Assembly (NCBI GenBank): GCA_911728455.2
Contig: OU452239.1
Coordinates: forward strand, 10,212,328 to 10,276,327
DNA length: 64,000 nt
Source: Marthasterias glacialis
Taxonomy: Eukaryota; Echinodermata; Asteroidea; Forcipulatida; Asteriidae
Direction of reading: 5' to 3'
Under the pieces are notes generated by a model. It worked only from the letters and a program-made list of their open reading frames with translations, did not search any database and was not told the DNA's origin. Below are positions 33,465-43,613 of this stretch, piece by piece. The stretch's first letter is position 1; every line of letters starts with the position of its first letter. The translations under genes and the position numbers were made by a program.

Positions 33465-35375
33465 AAAAGTGTTTGATTTTTTTTCAGGTTTTGCCAGAGC
33501 AGTTCTCACATTTTTTTATTTTTTATAAAGTTCCTAAAGATGTAATATCAGTGAATTTCTCTGAGCAGTTTAAGCAGAAACAAACTAAAAGTATGCAGTG
33601 AACATTAAACCGCAGTCTACAAAACACCAAGCCATAAGCTGACCCATATTAAAAGTTGGTCGAAGAACACTTTGCTGTGAGTTTTAAAAATTGTTTCCTG
33701 ACATACGTGATGGAAAAAAAAAACAATTTCTGTTGACTCTTGTAAACAACGGGAAGTGGTCGATGACCTCATTCTATAATTACTGTGTTCGCATTGTTCT
33801 GATTTCTAATCATATAGCCGTTGATGTGAGGAAAACCACAGACAAAAAATGCGACGGTCTTAACATGTCTGAAGAGGAAGGAGGGGACGGGTTGGCATGG
33901 CAACAGGGTCGGATTAGGAAACAGGAAGAGGTCGGACGAGGGCGAGAAGTATAAATTGACTTGTTGGTTGGTTTTTTTTTTTAATACATGTTCACTGTAC
34001 GTGTGCAGCGGCGGTGTGGAACAAAAATTTGCACAAGTGTTCATGTCGATGAATTACATGCACTTTTGCAAACACGCACACACACACATTTGTCGACCCC
34101 GTCAATCGAGGACTTTTCTTTGTCTTTTGAAGCGGGGTCCCCCATTGGTTTTGTACATGAAAGGAGGTCCTCAACCTGTCGAAACACCAGTCATCCCTTT
34201 TGTGAAAATCCTCGGTTTCAGCAGCTCTCTTTGCTCACAGTGCGGAACAGAACAGTCACGTTTGCATTCACGATACATGTTCACAATACCTGCCAGAAGT
34301 TTACTGATGGATTTGCGGATTATAGTTTGGACATTGTACAAATCCTCTGGGTCGGAAAGTTTCCACAGCACAACCGCAAAGCTCTTGCATTCTGCAGTCG
34401 TTCGCCTTTAAATCAACCATGTTTGTGTTCGTGTAAAGAAGATGTTCGCCACATTGAAAGCACAACGCTAAATGTACTGTGTAGCTCAACATCCACCTGC
34501 GGTTAGTGTCGGATTTCTTGTGAAGTATACACATTAAGCCTACAATTAATCACAGACTCAGTGGGAATAACTATAGAGACAGAGGCAAGGTTTGGGTGAA
34601 CACGTACATGTACATGTAGATCCCAGTATTAACTGCCCAAAGCCTGTACGTAAACCACATTTGTGGGAACGTCTGTACTGGATCGCGCGTGTACAATCGG
34701 TAACTTTACGTGGAGGCCTGCATTTGGATTAAAGGCCTGCCTGTAAACAGCAAGAACGTCTTGTTTCTGGTGGATCTATCTTACGCCTTGACGTCTACAC
34801 AGTGCGCAATGCCTGTGATTTGTGCTCATTAGAAAGACAGTCAAAAGATGATCAGGATTCTCTGAGTCAGCAGGCAGTCAGCTGTTAGTGTATTAAGAGG
34901 TTTTTTTTTACTTGTGTTTTCCCGTCGGGTGAAATCACACACACAATCTACTCGTGTGAAGGAGCGTGAAGTCTCGTGACTAATGCTTGGTTTCTTTTGT
35001 CAATTACCTCCGTGCTTGTAAAAAAACCTGTTTACTACAAATTGATTAGAATCAGTGTAGTCGAACACTGGGTAATAGTACGTTTGTTTTGAGCACGGTG
35101 CATGTACAAATACACGTGTGCGAGAAGACAAAATCAAAAATAATTTTTGATGACTCAGCTGATGAGTGACTCAAGTTGAAGTTGATACGCTGGCTTGCTT
35201 TGTTTACAATCCCAGACATTGTGACTCTTGCGGGATTTTTCTCTTCAGAGACGGATCGCTCGTAGTTTGCCCGCGAGTACGAGTGTTTTTAAGTGTGTGG
35301 GGGAATCTTTGAATGGTGTGAGGAGTGTTTTGTGGAATTCCGTAGTGCTGCTCCATCGCCGCAGCAGCAGCTGCC
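33465..35375. other. Mostly unique region leading to exon 1d
   Basis: It has no recognised short transposon and includes CG-containing sequence. Overlapping frames of 151 and 172 residues lie at 33956-34411 and 33988-34506 but look random (Cys/His/Ser-rich, in competing frames). GATGACTCAGCTGATGAGTGACTC near 35148-35171 holds AP-1-like TGACTCA and its near repeat. The 500 bp before 35376 are a reasonable promoter and 5' UTR candidate. Confidence 0.4.
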
Positions 35376-35479
35376 ATGGTTACTCAGGATGGAAATGGTC
35401 GTCTGTGGATTAATTCAGTGAAGCCGACTATGTGGCGACGTCTGAAGGATCAGTGTCGGAAAATGCTGCATAGGAGAAG
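35376..35479 (+). CDS. ARHGAP32/33: Candidate first coding exon 1d (nearest to the common exons)
   Basis: ATG in a good context (CTGCCATGG) after a CAG/CTG-rich leader opens 34 codons plus AG (MVTQDGNGRLWINSVKPTMW, then RRLKDQCRKMLHRR) and stops at AGAAG|GTGATC. A TAG in frame at 35343 fixes the start. Phase 2 at the donor fits the exon at 38730, giving ...RRR-GKKIRKFSEND. The C-terminal half is very basic, which would suit binding to acidic membranes next to a PX domain (inference). It is the closest first exon, only 3.25 kb from the common part, and I consider it the default start. Codon choice is unremarkable. Confidence 0.65.
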
Positions 35480-36249
35480 GTGATCGTTTTCTTTCTTATC
35501 TTGTTTTGGGTTTTTAAAAAAAAAAATTTTTGTTGAGCGGGAATTTTTGGAACTTAAGGTTTGTAAATGAGAGAATGTCGTACATGTGTAGGTTTTGTGT
35601 AATGGTGATTATCAGTAGTGCTCAAATTTTACACTGGACCTCAGGCCCGAGGCCAGTGATTTTAGTGTCAGGCCAGTAAACTCATGACTGGACAAGTTCG
35701 GTGGTCTTGTGTTTTTCAGTTGAATAATAACACCTCACTCTGTAATATCTTTAAGAAAAAGAAACACCAGAAGTGGTGTTCAAAATGTTGACTTTGAACC
35801 TGATCAATATCTTTCAATTCTGTTGAGTATCAAAATATACTTACCCACAAGACAAATGAGATAAGTCTTCTCTTAGTGCTTGCTCAAATAAATAAAGTTT
35901 CCATTTTAAACTTTGTAGAAAGTTCTTTCTCATTAAGATTCTGGTCTTGTAAAATAAATTCTGGTCCGGTAAAAAATGTTGAGCTACATTTTACAAGCCC
36001 TGAGGGCTTGTGGAACTTGACCCCAAATTCGAGCCCTGATTAGGCATGGAATGTTCCAGTTGATTTTAGCTGATTTCCTGTTTTTCTTCTTCTTCTTCTT
36101 AGTGCCATTGAAAAACAGAAAAACACCGTACAATGTTTTGAGTGCTGGGCAGTTACCGCTTTTTGTTGTTGTAATAAAAATGGAGTTGCATGTCTGGATT
36201 ATTGTAATTGTCTGGTGTTCTTTATGCTAATGCTGACATGCACAGAACT

Positions 36250-36412
36250 CCATCTTAAGAAAAACGGGGGCAGGTCTTTGCTGGCCAAATCAGAGAAATT
36301 GTACAAGGGCATGCTGGCCAAGTTGGTAGTGACAGTGCAATTTTTCTGAAGGGCACGCTGGCCAACTCGACAGGGCATGAGACCAATGGCCTCGGTTAAG
36401 ATCAAGGCCTGC
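36250..36412 (-). mobile_element. Short inverted-repeat element, CAGGCCTTGATCTTA family
   Basis: Reverse copy: CATCTTAAGAAAAACGGGGG at the left and GGTTAAGATCAAGGCCTG at the right. It lies in the intron between 35479 and 38730. Confidence 0.85.
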
Positions 36413-36714
36413 ATGCAAGAATAAGATTAGCAGGTTTGCAAGGCTGTAACGAGACCTGGTTTTATCGTTTAGTTTAAAATAATTTTTGGATTAAGATAAT
36501 AATTAATTTAAAAAATCACTTGAAGGCTCTGGAGACCTCTGGATTGCCCGCAGCTTTAAGGGTCACGTTCCTTGTGTACTCTTGACAATGGCAATACCAA
36601 ATCTCATGATGTAACAAGAGACCAGACTGCATGTTAATTTCCTTGCAGCCTCTTCTTGGTAACATTTTTTGAATTTTTTTATTTTTTTATTTTTTTTAAA
36701 CATTTTTTTTATGC

Positions 36715-36912
36715 AATTCGCTCATCACAAGGCCATAAGGCCACTCGAGGCGTGGGCTACTTCTTGAAAGGGATAGAAACCTTCCCCAATGCTCAGAAAC
36801 AAAACATGGCGAGGTATAAATGCAAGTCTCTTCACAGCACAGCTAAGAACAGGGAGGGGTAAATGAATCCGTTGCGAGACAAACATAGCAGCCTCTTTCC
36901 CTATTTGAAGGC
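36715..36912 (-). mobile_element. SINE body fragment, reverse
   Basis: Reverse complement of the 2510/12440/45462 body: CACAAGGCCATAAGGCCACT, AACAAAACATGGCGAG, GAGGGGTAAATGAATCCGTT. A T-rich run before it (36660-36712) is its A-tail reversed. Confidence 0.8.
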
Positions 36913-37163
36913 AGGGGAAGCAAGATGGTGACAGCATGACATAAAGACTTTGATCTGCAGTCAGGTGTTGGTGCTTTTTGTATCGATTGACCCCTTGCAA
37001 GGATGTGGCTACTCTTTGCCCATGGTCTGCCATTTTGGGAGTCAAATTGCATGTAACTTGTAAAGATATTGTGCTTGTCTTGAAGTATGAGGGCGTGCCG
37101 CCTAAAATGCTAAATGCACTGTAACACACAGGGAAGCTGACTCCTAATATGGCCCAAATTGTA

Positions 37164-37524
37164 GCGTGTCGTGGCGCAGCGGTTTAGTGCACCGGACTCA
37201 AGTTCTGGTGGTCAAGTCATCGGGGTGTGGGTCCGAGTCCTGGTTTTGACACTTCTGTCTTTGAGCAAGGTGCTTTACTGTAATTGCTTCTCTTCACCCA
37301 GGGGTATAAATGGGTACCTGCGAGGGTAGAGGTTGATTTTGTGTTTGAAAAAGCCTTCGGAGCGCCATGGCAGCTCTGGGCTGTATACTCCCCCAGGGAG
37401 CTGAGAAAGATTACAGGAATGTTATAGGCCCAATGACCAGGGCACTAATGTAAAGCGCATTGAGACATTCTTGTGAAATGCGCATAGATACATGTATAAG
37501 AAGTAGTTATTATTATTATTATTA
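37164..37524 (+). mobile_element. tRNA-derived SINE, CCCCTGGGTGAAGAG body type, near complete
   Basis: Head GTGTCGTGGCGCAGCGGTTT with degenerate B box, then TTCACCCAGGGGTATAAATG, GAAAAAGCCTTCGGAGCGCC, AAGCGCATTGAGACATTC and a (TTA)n end. Same body as 20181-20523. Confidence 0.88.
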
Positions 37525-38293
37525 ACCAAGATTTATTGCCTGATGACGTCAGGTGAATTGGGTCAAGTGTTGTACATCATATGCCTAATTGTTGATGTGA
37601 ATGATTAGCAACCAGTGCAGCCATTTTGGCTGCCGGTGCTGCATACTCCTAAGGAGTTGAGATGGTTTCAGGAATGCTAAGAGCCCGAAGGGCAGGAATA
37701 ATAACATTGTAAGGTGCTTTGACGGACCGACCTGCATCCTGAAAAAATGCGTAATATTTTTTACACATTGTCATTATTATATGGTCCTTCTCGTGCTCAA
37801 TGCTACAAGTCAGGGATGAGATTCCTTCCTGTTTTTTTATCGATTTCCGGATTTTCAAAATAAAATTTGCTTTCTTTGTTGTTTTGTTTTTTATGTCATC
37901 TACGTACATCCAGGCCCTTGTAAAGCCTTAACACAGTACTTGTACTGTATTTTGACTTCTCCAAGGTGCTTGCCCCACCTACATTTAAGCACAGAATGCT
38001 GTCATTGATACGGGTTATGGCACGGTTGGTAGCCACCAAACCCTCCACCGGTGTTTTGTGGATTTGATCATTTTCATCCACTCTCATCCCTGACAAGTAT
38101 TTCAATGTTTTTAATCGATGCGTATCAATAATTAACTTATTTTTCGTTGTCTTTTCTCTTTCATGTATCCTTGTTTCATCTACATGTACGTACAGTGCTA
38201 ACTCTCCGATAGGATCATGCAGGTAACATTTAGAGCAGTTTTTTTTAAATTTTTTTATTTTTTATCGGGGCAACTGAGGCCGTAGCCTCTGCA
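37525..38293. other. No gene; minor repeat fragments
   Basis: GATGACGTCAGGTGAATTGG near 37542 is shared with 46470. The rest is unassigned AT-rich intron. Confidence 0.45.
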
Positions 38294-38629
38294 GGGGCCA
38301 AATTCATAAAGTTTCTGTGCAGCAGAAAATACTGCTCAGCAAATTTCTTTGCTGAGCAAAAAATGAGTGGGGCACCAGTCGCAACAGTGTAAACGTAATG
38401 GAATGTTGGCTGGTAACCTGTTTCTGCTAAGCAAGATTTTTTTGTGGTTAGCAAGTTTCTCTGCTTACAGGCTTTATGAAATTGGGCCCAGGCCTGGGAG
38501 GGATTTCACAAAAACTAATCCTAGCTTAGGACTTGTCCTAACCTATGACTAGTCCTATAAGTTAAGACTAGTTACTTGTCCTAACTTAAGATAAGACTAG
38601 TCCTAGCACTTTGTGAAATCCACCCCTGG
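38294..38629 (+). mobile_element. Hairpin MITE followed by TTTCACAAA inverted-repeat element
   Basis: 38294-38490 has GGGGCCAAATTCATAAAG and CTTTATGAAATTGGGCCCA ends. 38494-38629 runs from GGGATTTCACAAAAACTAAT to CACTTTGTGAAATCCACCC with repeated GACTAGTCCTA blocks. Both lie within 110 bp of the exon at 38730. Confidence 0.85.
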
Positions 38630-38729
38630 TTTACTAGCGTTTGTTGAAAATTATTTTAATTTTACCTGAACTGCCGCCATAGAACCATTGTTTTGACATC
38701 AAAATATTGGTTGTTTTTGGTCCTGTCAG

Positions 38730-38826
38730 AGGGAAAAAGATCCGCAAGTTTTCAGAGAATGACGCCGATATTCGCTCGAAGGGGCTACATGCGGTTGATG
38801 AAGAAAGTGGACTCCTTTTCTCCAAG
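38730..38826 (+). CDS. ARHGAP32/33: Common exon 2: basic/acidic linker N-terminal to PX
   Basis: 97 nt between acceptor GGTCCTGTCAG and donor TCCAAG|GTTGGT. One base completes the codon begun in a first exon, then 32 codons read GKKIRKFSENDADIRSKGLH, AVDEESGLLFSK, ending in phase 0. Phase 2 in and phase 0 out is exactly what is needed between the four first exons (all phase 2) and the exon at 39898 (phase 0). Vertebrate ARHGAP32 has a loosely similar charged stretch (KFRKM-type) before its PX domain; I do not claim clear homology. The donor is weaker than the others. The other frames contain stops or fit no neighbour. Confidence 0.65.
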
Positions 38827-38877
38827 GTTGGTTATATTTTTCAGGCCTGTGGGTTTGCAAGTACTTGGAAGATTTTG

Positions 38878-39470
38878 ATAGATGTTAACTTTTGCATCGG
38901 GGAACACAAATTATTATTATTCTTTTGTTTTTTGTTTACCAGCTGCTAAAATATAGGATTCGAACTGCCTCTAGCTGCCGGGCAATCTCGGTTTTCTAGT
39001 TGGTAAGACATCTGCTGTAGACCGACGGGGGTCTTGTGTTCGAATCCCACCTGAGGAATATGCCTGTGGATTTTTTTCACAGGACTCGGGGAAAAGTACT
39101 GAGTCTAACACACATCGGTGTATGGGTAAAAAAAGACAAATAATATACTTGAAAGATGTTAACTGATCATTGAAGGGAAGGGAATTCTAGGCCAGTACAG
39201 GCGGCTTACAGTAAAGTACGCCCTCTACAGTTGACCTAGTTGAGGCCATTTTCGCAGCGTATTGTGGTGGAAAAGGTTGACAGTTTGTTTCAGAGCCGTA
39301 TATTGTTGGTTTGTGGTTTGCGTACAGTCGGCAGGTTAGACCATACAGGAAATTACAGGAACGATGTTTCCGTCGTCAAGCAGCACTTATTCGTATTACT
39401 TTTTGAGTATGGGTAAAACACACAAATAATATTCTGTATCCCCGATGCAAAAATTCTACATTTATAAGAA
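38878..39470 (+). mobile_element. Degenerate tRNA-derived SINE with inverted tail, interrupted
   Basis: 38878-38912 (GATAGATGTTAACTTTTGCA) is the reverse of the tail of the 61273 SINE. A forward head follows (GGTAAGACATCTGCTGTAGA, GTTCGAATCCCACC), then CACAGGACTCGGGGAAAAGT and ACACACATCGGTG. A tail-like CCCCGATGCAAAAATTCTAC at 39440 follows about 270 bp of other DNA. Like 16284 and 26003, an inverted tail precedes the element. Confidence 0.65.
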
Positions 39471-39897
39471 TGTGATTTTGTTTAGCAGACTGTGTTTGGG
39501 GAAAAAAATGCCTCTCCTGGGTAAACCGTAGAGGGCGCTATGTAATGTGAATCACTTGTATTTTATTTATGTCCGAACCAGCAGTTTTACGTCTGTGGTG
39601 ATGCATAAGGTCTGTTTGATTCTTTAAATGAAGGTCTGGGTTTCGTTCCAGGCCACAAGAAGACTGCAAAGCAACTTAAACATTTGTTTCGTATGGTCAC
39701 AATTTTGGAGTTTGCTCTGTTTTTGAGTTTTATTTTTATTTATTATTTATTTTTTGTTTTATACCAAGATCGAGATGTAAAAGGTAATGAGATGTTGAGA
39801 AAGCTGCCATTTTTCCTCTCTCGTACTCGCAAGTTAAATCCCTTGTTAAGACTGCTTGGGTTCACCGTATCTTTGCTTCTGACCTTCTTATACCTAG

Positions 39898-39983
39898 ATT
39901 CCTCTGACTCCATTGGAGAATAATGGCGAGACAAATGTCAGAAGACGAGCGAGTCTCCGCATCAAGAAGATGTCATCATCATC
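39898..39983 (+). CDS. ARHGAP32/33: Common exon 3: basic serine-rich linker before PX
   Basis: 86 nt after a good acceptor (TTCTGACCTTCTTATACCTAG) and before a strong donor ATCATC|GTGAGT. It reads IPLTPLENNGETNVRRRASL then RIKKMSSS with two bases of a further Ser codon, phase 0 in and phase 2 out. The RRRASL motif is a typical basophilic kinase (PKA-like) site. In vertebrate ARHGAP32 the segment before the PX domain (SMKVKHVKK type) is likewise Ser and Lys/Arg-rich. An ATG at 39923 in another frame would end in phase 1 and cannot join the next exon, so I rejected it as a start. Confidence 0.8.
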
Positions 39984-40059
39984 GTGAGTACATGTAGCAT
40001 CGTTTGTCCAGTGAATTTTTCTGTTTTGTTGAGTTGATGTCTTTGGCATTGAATCAAAT

Positions 40060-40500
40060 CAAGAGACCCTTTTCACACTACGAAAAAAACTCCGTGTTGG
40101 ACACGGGTCCGATCCGTGTAAGTTTGACTGACCTTTTCACACTGCAACGTTTCAATCCGGCGTTGACCCGTGTAGAGCGCTCGATCCGCGTCAAAACCAA
40201 CCCTGGTTGGGAGGTTGGTTGAGAGCTCTCGATCCCTGTTGAAAAATCCAACACGAGTCGAAAGCCATAGTGTGAACACTCCGGGGTTCATTGTCGATCC
40301 GAGTTGAGTGCGTGGCCCCATCCAGCATGCAGCAGACACATCGTGGCGCAATGCAGGATGGGAGTTTTTTCCCGCTTGGATCCGAGTGTAGGACCCTGGC
40401 AGTGTGAAACGATCGCACGATACACCTGAAAGTTACACCTGTAACCCACAAGAAGAGTTAGAGCGGATCTGAACCGTGTTGAAATTTGACTGAGTCAACA
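40060..40500. repeat. Probable interspersed repeat with mirrored CTTTTCACAC / GTGTGAA blocks, plus poly-A
   Basis: CCCTTTTCACACTACG near 40068 and ACCTTTTCACACTGC near 40131 are mirrored by AGTGTGAACACTCC near 40269 and CAGTGTGAAAC near 40400. CG density is high. Minus-strand frames here are not convincing. A 24-base A run follows at about 40549. Confidence 0.5.
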
Positions 40501-41199
40501 GGGAGTTGACCATGACGCCAAAAGAATCCCGCTAGGGGGACGGGGGGAAAAAAAAAAAAAAAAAAAAAAATCCTGGGGGCAGCTGGTTTAAAGTCTCTCA
40601 ATGTTTCGACGAGTGTGCACTAGTCATTGCCACAAGACCTAGGCTTGCAACTGGTATCGAAAGTATATGTGGGATAGAAAATATAAAGTGTTTTTACTGT
40701 GCTTCTGCAACACTCCTTTATGTTGACCTGGAGTTTTCACTCGTAAAACAGTTTGTTTTCTGGTCATACACGAAGGTGTGATGACCGTTCTATAAATATA
40801 AACCCCGGCCCTACAAAATCCCACACCTTTACCCAGCTACAAGAAATGATTACTCATTCATGTATCGATGACTTTTACTCATCGTTCTCCAGCTTCCCCT
40901 TTCTTATCTTTTTGAGTGATTCATTTAGAAAAATGCATTGTTGGAGAAGACAGAAACAGCAACAACTTTTACCCTTCCTTGTCAGAGTGAAAGTGTTTCA
41001 GTTCCCGGCGTCGCTTCCCTCGCCTGTTTCCTGTCATTTATTCACATACGGACTGTGCATTGTTCATCAAGTCATCAGTTGTTGAGAGTTCATGTACTCT
41101 TCACTTCAGTCAGATCTGGTTGAAACCAATTTGCGAGAGGCTACATGTATTTTCTTTTAACAGTAAGCCCCCTTCTACAGACACGAATTTTCCCTAACC

Positions 41200-41640
41200 G
41201 ATTCCGAGCTAGTTGACCAACCCTCTGGCACTTCTCAGCAAAAGACGTGCCTTCTTATGACCTCAAGCGAGGGCGCTACATGTCTGCATGTAGTAGAGCA
41301 TGAGACATCATACACACGGGTCGTTTGTTTGTTTGGAAGAGTATGCGTACAGAGTTCAGAGGATTGGTAATTTAACTTACTTACTCTCGGTGACATTTCC
41401 CAGCAAGTTGACCAACCCTTCGGAACTTTTCAGCAAAATGAGTGCCTTCCTAACTCCTCAAGCGAGGGCGCTAGTTGAGCATGCGACATCATAAGCGTCG
41501 TTTCTTTTTATTTTTTTTGTTTATTGGGAAGAGTCCATGTGCATACAGAGTTCAGAGGATTGGTAATGTGGCCCTCTGGGTCTTGGAACAGTTTCCAGCG
41601 AGTTGAACAACAATTTGGAACTTTTCAAGTGCACAGGTTG
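41200..41640 (+). repeat. Tandem duplication, about 195-bp unit
   Basis: CTCAAGCGAGGGCGCTA, CATGAGACATCAT-type sequence, TTTGGAAGAGT and CAGAGTTCAGAGGATTGGTA recur with a period near 195 bp, with a third partial copy to about 41640. It ends 190 bp before the exon at 41831. Confidence 0.8.
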
Positions 41641-41830
41641 TGTGTGGTGGCACGACTGTGTACATCTGTGTACTGTATGGATTTTTGCACGAGCTGGTTA
41701 CAATTGACATTCACTGTCTCATCGCCCAGCCACCTGGCAGCAAAAACAAACCATTGGAATCCCATGTTATCTCATCAAGAATGCTAAACATTGAATCTTT
41801 TTTTATTTCTTTATTTGTTGGGGTTTTCAG

Positions 41831-41915
41831 TTTCCATGATGGTACGAGTCGTTTTCCCAAGCTCAACGATTGTGCTCACTTTCACTACGACAATGTGGAG
41901 CTCGGACATATCACA
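41831..41915 (+). CDS. ARHGAP32/33: Common exon 4: start of the PX domain
   Basis: 85 nt, acceptor GTTGGGGTTTTCAG, donor ATCACA|GTAAGT. One base completes Ser, then FHDGTSRFPKLNDCAHFHYD and NVELGHIT, ending in phase 0. FPKLNDCAHFHYDNVELG closely matches the ARHGAP32/33 signature (FP-x-ADCAHFHYENV-x-FG) that opens their PX domain. This places the gene in the family. Phase 2 in matches the exon at 39898 and phase 0 out matches 43614. Confidence 0.95.
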
Positions 41916-42139
41916 GTAAGTATTATTGTGTCACTGTCAGGCATGACAGTTTTTCTGTTTTAATTTTTGGGAAAAAAAAAACAGATGGAAATAGCTGTTG
42001 CAAACTTCTTTGCCAACTAAAGATGACAAGCACTGTGCAAAAAAGTTTGTAACGACCTCAAGTTTTGACCCTAGCAGAGTCGTTCTCAACGGCTAATCAC
42101 GTTCTTTGGGAGAAGTGTTGGTTAGGAGAAAAAATGGGG

Positions 42140-42600
42140 CAGGCATGAAATTTCTCAGGATTTCTCCTGATTTTAGGATTTTCCCAAATTCTCCTTGAAC
42201 CAGATTTGTCTTGAAAGAAGTAAAGCAGTCACCACAGGGAGAATGAAATAGCCCACACTTTTCCAAACCTGTAGTTTTTGTATTTCTGGTGATGCACAGA
42301 GTCTGTAAACCTCCTGAATTGTAACATCTGGGAGGTTTTGGGTCTAGTACAAGGTGGGATTTTTTTCCTGATTTCAGGATTTACCAAAAGTCTCCTTGAA
42401 CCGAAAATGTCTTGAAAAGAAGTAAAGCAGTCACCAAAGGGAGAAAGAAATGGTCCACATTGTGTCCAAACCTGTAGTCTGGTAGTTTTGTATTTCTGGT
42501 GTTGACGCACAGAGTCTGTAAACCTCCTGAATTGTAACATCTGGGAGGTTCTAGGTCTAGAGGTCTAGAATAAGGGGGAACCCAGACTCACAAGTTATTT
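42140..42600 (+). repeat. Two tandem copies of the CACAGAGTCTGTAAACCTCC repeat
   Basis: Copies at about 42140-42350 and 42355-42600, each with CACCA-AGGGAGAA, CCAAACCTGTAG and AATTGTAACATCTGGGAGGT. A third copy at 30575-30840. Intronic. Confidence 0.8.
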
Positions 42601-42809
42601 TTTCAGGAATTGTCCTCATTCATCCAATCTCATCCCTGCCGTGTTTAAGATATAAGAGTCTTTACTTTTCCAAAAGCTTGCTCTGCTCATCTTGGGGAGA
42701 ATGTTTCAGGGCTCTCCTCAGGATTGTTCAAAACTTGGGGGCACCAAAATTTTTTAAGTTTTGCCGAAACACGCTGAATTGAAACAAGGCACCAGAATTG
42801 TTTTAACCT

Positions 42810-43003
42810 GGCCCAATTTCATAGGGCTGCTTAAGCGCAAAAAAAGTAGCTAAGCACAACAAAATTATGTGTACCAGAATAAGGTTACCATCCAAAATAC
42901 CGTGTCACATTACCATCTGTGACTGGTATCCTGCTCATTTTTGCTATTAGTAGAAAATTTGTAAGCAATATTTTCTGCTTAAACAGTTCTATGAAATCAG
43001 GCT
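42810..43003 (+). mobile_element. GGGCCCAATTTCAT hairpin MITE
   Basis: GGCCCAATTTCATAGGGCTG at the left and CAGTTCTATGAAATCAGGC at the right, with AAAATTATGTGTACCAGAAT and GACTGGTATCCTGCTCA inside. Confidence 0.85.
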
Positions 43004-43391
43004 AGGACGTTTTGTTTGGTTTTAAAAGCACTACAGTGCAATCTGGAGCATTTTGAATGGTTTTATTTAAATAATGGTTGTAAATTTTATCTTTAAATGG
43101 AAAAAAAAATAATAATCTTAGGCCTTTTAACTTCCTATGTGTTGGGCGTTTGTCCATCCATATTTTGTTGTTGTGTATTTTTTCTGTTTTTTTTTTATCA
43201 GTATTTTTATGAATTTTTCTCCGGAGTGTATTTTAAGGTATTTTCGTCTGCTTGTTTTGTTTTTTTTTGTTTTTTTTGTTTTTTTTATACTGTTGAGCAC
43301 ATTTGAACAAACTTGTTTGGAATTTGCGCTACATGAATGAATAATTTTTTTATTATTATTACAAATTTGTAAAAAAGATTCTTGGCCTGAT

Positions 43392-43534
43392 CAGGCCTTG
43401 ATCTTATCCGAGGCCAGCAGGCCCTTCAGAAAAAATTGCACTGTCACTACCAACTTGGCCAGCATGCCCTTGTACAATTTTCTCTGATTTGGCCAGCAAA
43501 GGCCTGCCCCCGTTTTTCTTAAGATCGAGGCCTG
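43392..43534 (+). mobile_element. Short inverted-repeat element, CAGGCCTTGATCTTA family, close to a splice acceptor
   Basis: TCAGGCCTTGATCTTATCCG to CTTAAGATCGAGGCCTG. The right end is only 80 nt upstream of the exon at 43614, so the acceptor's branch-point region is squeezed into the gap between them. Confidence 0.88.
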
Positions 43535-43613
43535 CCTGATACGAGCCGAGAATTCGAGCTTGGTGCATTGGAAGATCCCGGTTGTTTGAACTTTCTTTGG
43601 TTTCATATCGCAG

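Noticed and set aside
33988-34506. Longest open frame in the window (172 residues), overlapping a 151-residue frame
   Set aside because: Two competing frames and a minus-strand frame are open in the same place, composition is Cys/His/Ser-rich and random-looking, and no splice or domain evidence supports any of them.
39923-39983. Another first exon starting at ATG 39923 with donor GTGAGT
   Set aside because: Its frame would end in phase 1 and cannot join 41831; the phase-0 internal exon 39898-39983 fits both neighbours.
35376-41915. Direct splicing of exon 1d to 41831
   Set aside because: Phases would allow it, but exons at 38730 and 39898 fit in between with complementary phases and good sites; skipping remains possible as a minor form.
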